Source: DATMYQ01 sp035560935
GTDB lineage: Bacteria > Bacillota > Negativicutes > Sporomusales > Sporomusaceae
Assembly (NCBI GenBank): GCA_035560935.1
Contig: DATMYQ010000271.1
Span: forward strand, 1 to 19,206
Direction: 5' to 3'
Length of the DNA stretch: 19,206 nucleotides
A model generated the notes under the pieces. That model searched no databases. It was not told the DNA's origin and was given only the letters and a program-made list of their open reading frames with translations. Numbering within the stretch: position 1 is the first letter of the stretch; every line of letters begins with the position of its first letter. This document shows, one piece after another, positions 14,341 to 19,206 of this stretch. The translations under genes and the position numbers were made by a program.

Positions 14341-15384
14341 ATGAATTTGTTGCAGCAAACGATTGATAGTATTCAGCCGTTGAACCGGGAAATGATGGCG
14401 GCGGCAAAAAAACGCCTGGACCATTTGGCGGGCGGCACCGGACAATTGGGGAAATTGTCCGATATGGCCGCTCAGTGTGCGGGGATTACCGGCCAGCTGA
14501 TACCGGCGCTTCCCAAGAAATGCATGATTTTGATGGCGGCGGATCACGGAGTGGCCCGCCAGGGAATCAGCGCCTATCCGATAGAGACCACGATTCATAT
14601 GACCAAAAATTATCTGATTTCCAAAGGGGCGGGAGCGAATGCGCTGGCCAATTTTTGTCAGGCGGATTTAGTGGTGGTGGACGTTGGCGTGGCCGGGGAT
14701 CTGAGCGATCTGCCGGGATTGTGGCATCGCAAGATCGCTCTGGGGACGAAAGATTTTACCGAAGGACCGGCCATGAGCCGGGAAGAAGCGATTAAAGCCG
14801 TGGAAACCGGCATTGAAGTGGTCAACACCCAGATTGACAAGGGGTACCGCTGCTTTAGCCTGGGAGAAATGGGAATTGGCAATACCACCTCCAGCGCCGC
14901 TATTTTGGCCGCCTTTTCCGGCATCACGCCGGAACAGGCTACGGGCCGGGGAACCGGAATTTCCGATAGCCGGATGCAGGTAAAGGTTAATGTGGTCCGT
15001 CGGGGGCTGGCGGTGAATCAGCCGGACCCGCAGGATGGCCTGGATGTATTGCAGAAAGTGGGGGGGCTGGAACTGGGCGGATTGGCAGGAGTTATCCTGG
15101 CCGCCGCCGCCCGCCGCAGTCTGGTTGTCATTGACGGCTTTAACGCCACGGCGGCGGCTTTGATTGCCCAGGCGATACAGCCGGAAGTGCGTCATTACCT
15201 GATTGGTTCCCACCTTTCCGCGGAGCAGGCGCACAACCGGGCGCTGGAAATGTTGGGACTGGGCGCTTACATTGATATGGGGCTGCGGCTGGGTGAAGCC
15301 TCCGGCGCGTCGCTGGGAATGGATCTGCTGGATTTGGCGCTGGAACTGCTGCAGGCGACGGCTGGACAGGAGGAAACGATATGA
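14341..15384 (+). CDS. cobT: CobT-family nicotinate-nucleotide:lower-ligand phosphoribosyltransferase (CobT or ArsA-like)
   Basis: CobT enzymes transfer phosphoribose from nicotinate mononucleotide to the cobamide lower-ligand base, giving the alpha-ribotide used in nucleotide loop assembly. The product (347 aa from ATG 14341) has the family motifs in full: AADHGVA, SAYP, SLGEMGIGNTTSSAA, GRGTGI, VVIDGFNATAAALIA, LIGSHLS and LRLGEASGASLGM. The Glu in LRLGEASGA (about residue 319) matches the catalytic Glu of Salmonella CobT (E317). ATG 14341 is 6 bases after GAGGAGG; ATG 14338, directly before it, is too close to that site. The gene lies behind a cobalamin riboswitch and overlaps a second, degenerate paralog by 4 bases. 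That tandem pair resembles Sporomusa ovata ArsA-ArsB, which activates phenol and p-cresol. The preferred base here cannot be read from sequence. Confidence 0.93.
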   Translation: MNLLQQTIDSIQPLNREMMAAAKKRLDHLAGGTGQLGKLSDMAAQCAGITGQLIPALPKKCMILMAADHGVARQGISAYPIETTIHMTKNYLISKGAGANALANFCQADLVVVDVGVAGDLSDLPGLWHRKIALGTKDFTEGPAMSREEAIKAVETGIEVVNTQIDKGYRCFSLGEMGIGNTTSSAAILAAFSGITPEQATGRGTGISDSRMQVKVNVVRRGLAVNQPDPQDGLDVLQKVGGLELGGLAGVILAAAARRSLVVIDGFNATAAALIAQAIQPEVRHYLIGSHLSAEQAHNRALEMLGLGAYIDMGLRLGEASGASLGMDLLDLALELLQATAGQEETI

Positions 15385-16274
15385 TCAGGAAGCTCATTTC
15401 ATCCATTGCTCCTCTGGACGCGGCGGCGATGGAACAATGCCAGACACGTCTGGATAATTTGGCTAAACCCTTGGGGAGTTTGCACGCGCTGGAGCATTTA
15501 GCGCTGAAAATGGCCGGTATTACCGGCAGACCCCGGCCGGAAAATTTGAAAAAAGCAATTTTGCTGACGGTGGACGGAGACGCTGCGGATTCTTTTGCTC
15601 CCGAGACCACGGCAGTCATTTTTGCCCGGCATGCCGGGGCGGAGATCATTCCGGTGCCGGTGACGGCAGCGACAAAAATTTGCCCGGAGAGCGAGACCGG
15701 CACCGGGCTGCCTCCTGATCTGATGAGGGCGTTGCAAGCGGGAATACAGGCAGCGCAGCGCCAAACAGAGGCCGGTATTGAAGTTTTAGGCTTGGGCGAG
15801 GCGGGAACCAGCAGCCGGGAAGCGGCTCAAATTATCGTGAACGCATACGCGGAGAGCGAAACTTATCCCAATCCCTGGGAGCTGCTGCGCCGGACGCAGA
15901 GCCGGCCCATCGCCGCACTAACCGGTGTGATATTGGCAGGCGCCGCCGGACGGACCGCGGTCGTCCTGGATGGAACCGTGACTTTGGCGGCGGCGCGTTT
16001 GGCGGCGGCGATAGCGCCCTTGTGCCGGGAATATCTGGTGGGTTCGCATTTTACCACGGAGAACCAGCAACGTCAGGTCTTGCAGCAACTGGACATGCCG
16101 GCGTATCTTCACCTGGACCTGCCCGCCGGGGGCGGGAGGGGCAGCGCGTTGGGAATGCGTCTGATCAAAGCCAGTCTGCATGTGCTTAATGATATGAAAA
16201 CCTTTGGCGAAGCGGAAGTGGCAGTGGCCCAGGATGGCCCCGGCGCCCTGAAACAACGGCAAGACATCCGGTGA
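15381..16274 (+). CDS. Degenerate CobT paralog, probable partner subunit (ArsB-like)
   Basis: The 297-aa product aligns with the upstream CobT at both ends: AAMEQCQTRLDNLAKPLGSL and MAGITG near the start, then ALTGVILAGAAGRTAVVLDG, YLVGSH and SALGM later. It is about 50 residues shorter and has lost key motifs. DHGVA reads DGDAA, LGEMGIGNTTSSAA reads LGEAGTSSREAA, the GRGTG region is absent, and the stretch holding the catalytic Glu reads LDLPAGGGRGSALGM. The frame is open throughout and the start is strong (AGGAGG at 15368-15373, ATG overlapping the previous stop as ATGA), so it is translated and not a pseudogene. The likely role is a non-catalytic half of a heterodimer, as proposed for ArsAB. 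That family link is from memory and the pairing is inferred. Confidence 0.88.
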   Translation: MIRKLISSIAPLDAAAMEQCQTRLDNLAKPLGSLHALEHLALKMAGITGRPRPENLKKAILLTVDGDAADSFAPETTAVIFARHAGAEIIPVPVTAATKICPESETGTGLPPDLMRALQAGIQAAQRQTEAGIEVLGLGEAGTSSREAAQIIVNAYAESETYPNPWELLRRTQSRPIAALTGVILAGAAGRTAVVLDGTVTLAAARLAAAIAPLCREYLVGSHFTTENQQRQVLQQLDMPAYLHLDLPAGGGRGSALGMRLIKASLHVLNDMKTFGEAEVAVAQDGPGALKQRQDIR

Positions 16275-16290
16275 TTAACAAAAACATCAG

Positions 16291-16319
16291 GAAACCTGCG
16301 CATCGCGCAGGTTTCTTTT
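16291..16319 (+). terminator. Strong rho-independent terminator of the CobT operon
   Basis: GAAACCTGCG (16291-16300) pairs perfectly with CGCAGGTTTC (16306-16315) around a 5-base loop, followed by TTTTA. It lies 17 bases after the second CobT-family gene. Confidence 0.88.
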
Positions 16320-16377
16320 ATCAACTGGCGGATGAAAAGGCCCGCTGCTCTTTTAATTCCTCTATATTATAGAAGCG

Positions 16378-16406
16378 TTGACGGAAGCGGTGATTTGCGA
16401 TATCGT
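16378..16406 (+). promoter_or_regulatory. Candidate promoter of the radical SAM pair
   Basis: TTGACG (16378-16383) and TATCGT (16401-16406) are 17 bases apart. The -10 matches at four of six positions. It overlaps the palindrome CGATATCG (16398-16405), which could serve as an operator. Confidence 0.45.
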
Positions 16407-16433
16407 AATAACGGTACCGAAGGCGAGATATCG
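16398..16433. repeat. Cluster of short palindromes in the leader of the radical SAM operon
   Basis: CGATATCG (16398-16405), CGGTACCG (16412-16419) and GATATCG (16427-16433) follow each other at near-regular spacing. The outer two can pair as a 7-bp stem enclosing the middle one. They cover the candidate -10 and the expected transcription start. Their function is unknown. Confidence 0.4.
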
Positions 16434-16447
16434 GGGGAGGTTCCGTT

Positions 16448-18265
16448 ATGAAAGTGGTATTGTCAACGCTGAATGCGAAATATATTCATTCCTCACTGGC
16501 ATTGTACTCTTTGGCTAAAGCCGGGGAAAAAGAGAGCCGGAAACTGGCGGTTCGGGAATACAGCATCAATAATTCACTGTTGGAGATCTTGTCGGATTTA
16601 TTTGGCGAACAGCCAGCGGTGCTGGGACTGGCCTGCTATATATGGAATATAGAAATGATCCTGCCATTGACTGCGATGATCAAAAAAGTATTGCCGGACA
16701 CCGTGATCGTGCTGGGAGGGCCGGAAGTTTCGGCGGATCCGGCGGCGGCTCTGCAAAGGCAGCCGGGAGTCGATTGCGTCGTGCTGGGTGAAGGAGAGGA
16801 CATTTGGCGGAATTTACTGGATGTTCTGGAGGCCGGCGCTGACATTGCCGCCGTGAAAGGGCTGGCGGTGCGGCGGGGTCAGGAAATTTTGATCACTGGC
16901 GAACCCGGACGGATTCAGCGGTTGGACAGCTTGGAGTTTCCCTACTCGGATGAGGTTATGTCCGCGTTAAAAGATAAAATCATCTATTATGAGAGTTCCC
17001 GCGGCTGCCCCTTTTCCTGCCGGTATTGCCTGTCGGGAGCTGCCGGTACGGTTCGATGCCGCAGTCTGGAGCCGGTATGCCGGGAAATGCAGTTTTTCAT
17101 CCGGCATCAGGTGAAACAGGTGAAATTTGTTGACCGGACGTTTAACGCGGTAAAAAGCCATTATTTCCCGCTGATGCGTTTTTTGGCAAAGCAGGATTGC
17201 GATACAAACTTTCATTTTGAAATGGCGGCGGACTTGCTGGATGATGAAGTAGTGGAGTTTCTGGCGGCGGCGCCGGCGGGACGGTTTCAGTTCGAAATTG
17301 GCATTCAGTCCACGGCCCTGGACACCTTGCAAGCGATTCAGCGTCACAATCACTGGGAGCGGATTGTCCGCAACGTGGATAAAATACGCGCCTATGACAC
17401 CATTCATTTGCATCTGGATCTGATTGTGGGATTGCCCCGGGAAACCTGGGCTGATTTTGAACGTTCCTTCAATGATGTGTATTGGCTGCGACCGCATATG
17501 CTGCAGATTGGATTCCTGAAGCTGCTGAAAGGTTCGGGAATCAGACAGGATGCGCCGGAATACCAGTATGCGTTTATGTCGGAGGCTCCGTACGAGGTAT
17601 TGGCCAGCGACGCGATGACCTACGGGGAAATTCGCCGGCTGAAACAGCTGGAAGAAGTGTTTAATCAGGTGTACAACAGCGGTCATTTGACGCAAACCCT
17701 CCGTTATCTGGTTTCCTTATGGGGAAATAATCCGTTCCGGTTGTTTCTTGACCTGACGGAATATTGGGAGCGGCAGCGGTTATTTCTGGCGGCGCACAAT
17801 GCGAAAAAGATTTGCCGGCATTTGCTGGACTATATAGCCGCCAGCCGGCCGGAGGCCGTGGCGCTCCTTCAGGAACTGATGAAATTTGACGCGCTGCTGG
17901 ACCCGCGGGGAGGCGGACGGCTGGAGTTTCTGCCCTGGAATGAACGCTTTGGCGGCAATGAGCGGGAAGAGGGCCTGAAAAACGGCATCCAGGACCCCTG
18001 GCTGGAGGAAAAGAACCTGTTTTGGCGCAACCCGGATATTGTGAAGAAGTATATACCGGATTTCGTATTTTCTTCCTGGAGAGATTTACGGAAAAAGTAT
18101 CATATTGAAGTGTTTCCCTGGAATATCCCGCAATGGGCGAAAAGCAGTTCCGCAGCGCCGGAGGAAAAAGCGACGGCGGCGCTGTTTGAACAAAGCGCAG
18201 GAACCGTCCGGGTGCATTTATTGGCGACAGCCGATTTTGCACCGGGAAAGAAGGAGCAGTTATGA
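16448..18265 (+). CDS. B12-binding-domain radical SAM protein with DUF4080 C-terminus
   Basis: The 605-aa product starts with a Rossmann-like cobalamin-binding domain (about 1-140; TLNAKYIHSSLAL, then VIVLGGPEVSADP and VDCVVLGEGE). It lacks the DxHxxG motif, as is usual for B12-dependent radical SAM enzymes. The radical SAM core (about 175-400) has cluster ligands C187, C191 and C194 in RGCPFSCRYCLSG, and later FEIGIQS and LIVGLPRET. The C-terminal 200 residues correspond to DUF4080. The family is widespread in Clostridia and Negativicutes and has no assigned reaction; methylation or another modification is only inferred from the domain set. A GGGGGAGG Shine-Dalgarno (16433-16440) precedes ATG 16448. 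Its stop overlaps the next gene by 4 bases (ATGA), so the two products are probably made together. Confidence 0.92.
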   Translation: MKVVLSTLNAKYIHSSLALYSLAKAGEKESRKLAVREYSINNSLLEILSDLFGEQPAVLGLACYIWNIEMILPLTAMIKKVLPDTVIVLGGPEVSADPAAALQRQPGVDCVVLGEGEDIWRNLLDVLEAGADIAAVKGLAVRRGQEILITGEPGRIQRLDSLEFPYSDEVMSALKDKIIYYESSRGCPFSCRYCLSGAAGTVRCRSLEPVCREMQFFIRHQVKQVKFVDRTFNAVKSHYFPLMRFLAKQDCDTNFHFEMAADLLDDEVVEFLAAAPAGRFQFEIGIQSTALDTLQAIQRHNHWERIVRNVDKIRAYDTIHLHLDLIVGLPRETWADFERSFNDVYWLRPHMLQIGFLKLLKGSGIRQDAPEYQYAFMSEAPYEVLASDAMTYGEIRRLKQLEEVFNQVYNSGHLTQTLRYLVSLWGNNPFRLFLDLTEYWERQRLFLAAHNAKKICRHLLDYIAASRPEAVALLQELMKFDALLDPRGGGRLEFLPWNERFGGNEREEGLKNGIQDPWLEEKNLFWRNPDIVKKYIPDFVFSSWRDLRKKYHIEVFPWNIPQWAKSSSAAPEEKATAALFEQSAGTVRVHLLATADFAPGKKEQL

Positions 18266-19203
18266 GGTACCGAATGTATTCCGAATACCTGAAGCAGCGT
18301 TACGGCGAAAAAGTTTACAAGCTGCCGGTGGCGCTGCCGGTGACCTGCCCTAACCGGGATGGCAGCCTAGGAACCGGCGGCTGTGCTTTTTGCGGCGAAA
18401 TCGGGGCGGGTTATGAAAATTTGCCGGCGTCGATGGGCGTTCAGGAACAGATTGAAGCGAATAAAGCCCATATTGCGCCAAAATACAATGTCCGTAAATT
18501 TATTCCCTACTTCCAAAACTTTAGCAACACCTATCTGCCGCCGGAAGAACTGGATCGCTATTTGCGGGAAGCCTGTCAGCCGGAAGTTGTGGGCATTGCG
18601 CTGGCCACCCGGCCGGATTGCATTAATGAGGCCTGTCTGGACGTCCTGGAACAGGTTCGTTCGGACTGCAATGTCGACATTACTTTGGAATTGGGACTTC
18701 AGACGGTGAATTATCATACGCTGCGTACCATACAGCGGGGGCACTCCCTGGGGGAATTTCTGGATGCGGTCCTGAGAATACAAAAACGGCGCATCGATAT
18801 TTGCACCCATTTAATTTTGAACCTTCCCGGCGACGATATGACGGATGTGATTGAGAATGCCAAAGTGATGTCAGCACTGGGGATGCAGCAGGTAAAATTG
18901 CATGCGTTGTACATCGTCAAAAATACCCCCATGGCCGAATGGTACCAAAACGGGGAAATATCCATGATCAGCCGGGAAGAATATGTGGAACGGGTGGTGG
19001 GGTTTCTTGAGTATCTGCATCCGGATATCGTTATCCAGCGTTTAATCGGCCGGGCGCCGGAAACCAATACCCTGTTTACCAACTGGCAAACCGGCTGGTG
19101 GAAAATCAGGGAAATGATCGAACGGGCGCTGGAGGAACGGGATTCATACCAGGGGAAGCAATGCAGCTATTTAAATGGAAAAGCCTTGCGGCGTTTCATA
19201 TAA
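18262..19203 (+). CDS. ytqA: YtqA/YhcC-type radical SAM protein (TIGR01212 family)
   Basis: The 313-aa product has the unusual cluster motif of this family. C29 lies in VTCPNRDGS, and C41 and C44 in GTGGCAFCG, that is CX11CX2C instead of CX3CX2C. Other family stretches are YFQNFSNTY, GIALATRPDC, ELGLQTVNY, THLILNLPGD and KLHALYIVKNTPM. I recall that B. subtilis YtqA has been renamed MnmL and linked, with its methyltransferase neighbour YtqB/MnmM, to the side chain at tRNA wobble U34 (cmnm5 to mnm5). If so, this is a tRNA modification enzyme, but that is taken from memory. AAGGAG at 18251-18256 serves the ATG at 18262. The stop lies 3 bases from the window end, so a YtqB-like partner would be just outside. 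Confidence 0.92.
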   Translation: MRYRMYSEYLKQRYGEKVYKLPVALPVTCPNRDGSLGTGGCAFCGEIGAGYENLPASMGVQEQIEANKAHIAPKYNVRKFIPYFQNFSNTYLPPEELDRYLREACQPEVVGIALATRPDCINEACLDVLEQVRSDCNVDITLELGLQTVNYHTLRTIQRGHSLGEFLDAVLRIQKRRIDICTHLILNLPGDDMTDVIENAKVMSALGMQQVKLHALYIVKNTPMAEWYQNGEISMISREEYVERVVGFLEYLHPDIVIQRLIGRAPETNTLFTNWQTGWWKIREMIERALEERDSYQGKQCSYLNGKALRRFI

Positions 19204-19206
19204 AAT

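Noticed and set aside
15381..16274. Second CobT copy as a pseudogene
   Set aside because: The frame is uninterrupted, the Shine-Dalgarno is excellent and the fold-core segments are kept, so loss of catalytic residues looks like specialisation.
14341..16274. ArsA/ArsB as arsenic transport proteins
   Set aside because: The ArsA/ArsB names used here refer to alpha-ribotide synthesis. Neither product has an arsenite ATPase signature or membrane segments.
16363..16370. TATATTAT as a -10 for the radical SAM pair
   Set aside because: No -35-like hexamer lies at a suitable distance upstream. The TTGACG-17-TATCGT pair downstream is better.
16967..17695. Minus-strand open frame (242 codons) inside the DUF4080 radical SAM gene
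   Set aside because: It runs antisense to an intact radical SAM domain and has no recognisable domain of its own.

Overview
The window looks like a chromosomal core region of an endospore-forming, diderm-type Firmicute. Negativicutes, and within them a Sporomusa-like relative, is the best guess. The reasons are an intact SpoVS, the order mutS-mutL-(methyltransferase)-miaA-hfq, a Gram-positive style MutL with an endonuclease C-terminus, and a tandem pair of CobT-family genes resembling Sporomusa ovata ArsA/ArsB. The lineage is inferred from gene content, not from a marker-gene tree. I saw no rRNA, tRNA, insertion sequence, CRISPR array or prophage. Every assigned gene is intact.

Layout. (1) 1-1196: an unrecognised 175-aa protein, then spoVS with a good sigma-H-like promoter and its own terminator. 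(2) 1253-4966: a likely operon of leucyl aminopeptidase (TTG start), a PHP phosphoesterase, a P-loop/Asp23-like fusion protein and a DUF3870 protein, closed by a hairpin terminator. (3) 5002-13217: a sigma-A promoter followed by miaB, mutS, mutL, an RsmJ-like methyltransferase, miaA and hfq, closely spaced or overlapping. This operon combines tRNA A37 modification, mismatch repair and the RNA chaperone Hfq. It ends at a hairpin shared with a convergent HAD phosphatase gene on the minus strand. (4) 13892-16319: divergent promoters, a cobalamin riboswitch, two overlapping CobT-family genes and a strong terminator. The second CobT copy has lost the catalytic motifs, so the pair probably makes an asymmetric lower-ligand-activating enzyme of the ArsAB type. 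(5) 16378-19203: a B12-binding-domain radical SAM protein (DUF4080 type) whose stop overlaps the start of a YtqA/TIGR01212 radical SAM protein.

Themes. Three gene products fall in tRNA modification families (MiaA, MiaB, YtqA). Cobalamin appears as regulator (riboswitch), as product (CobT pair) and possibly as cofactor (DUF4080 protein). The parts most worth following are the asymmetric CobT pair, the P-loop/Asp23 fusion with its DUF3870 neighbour, and the coupled radical SAM pair.
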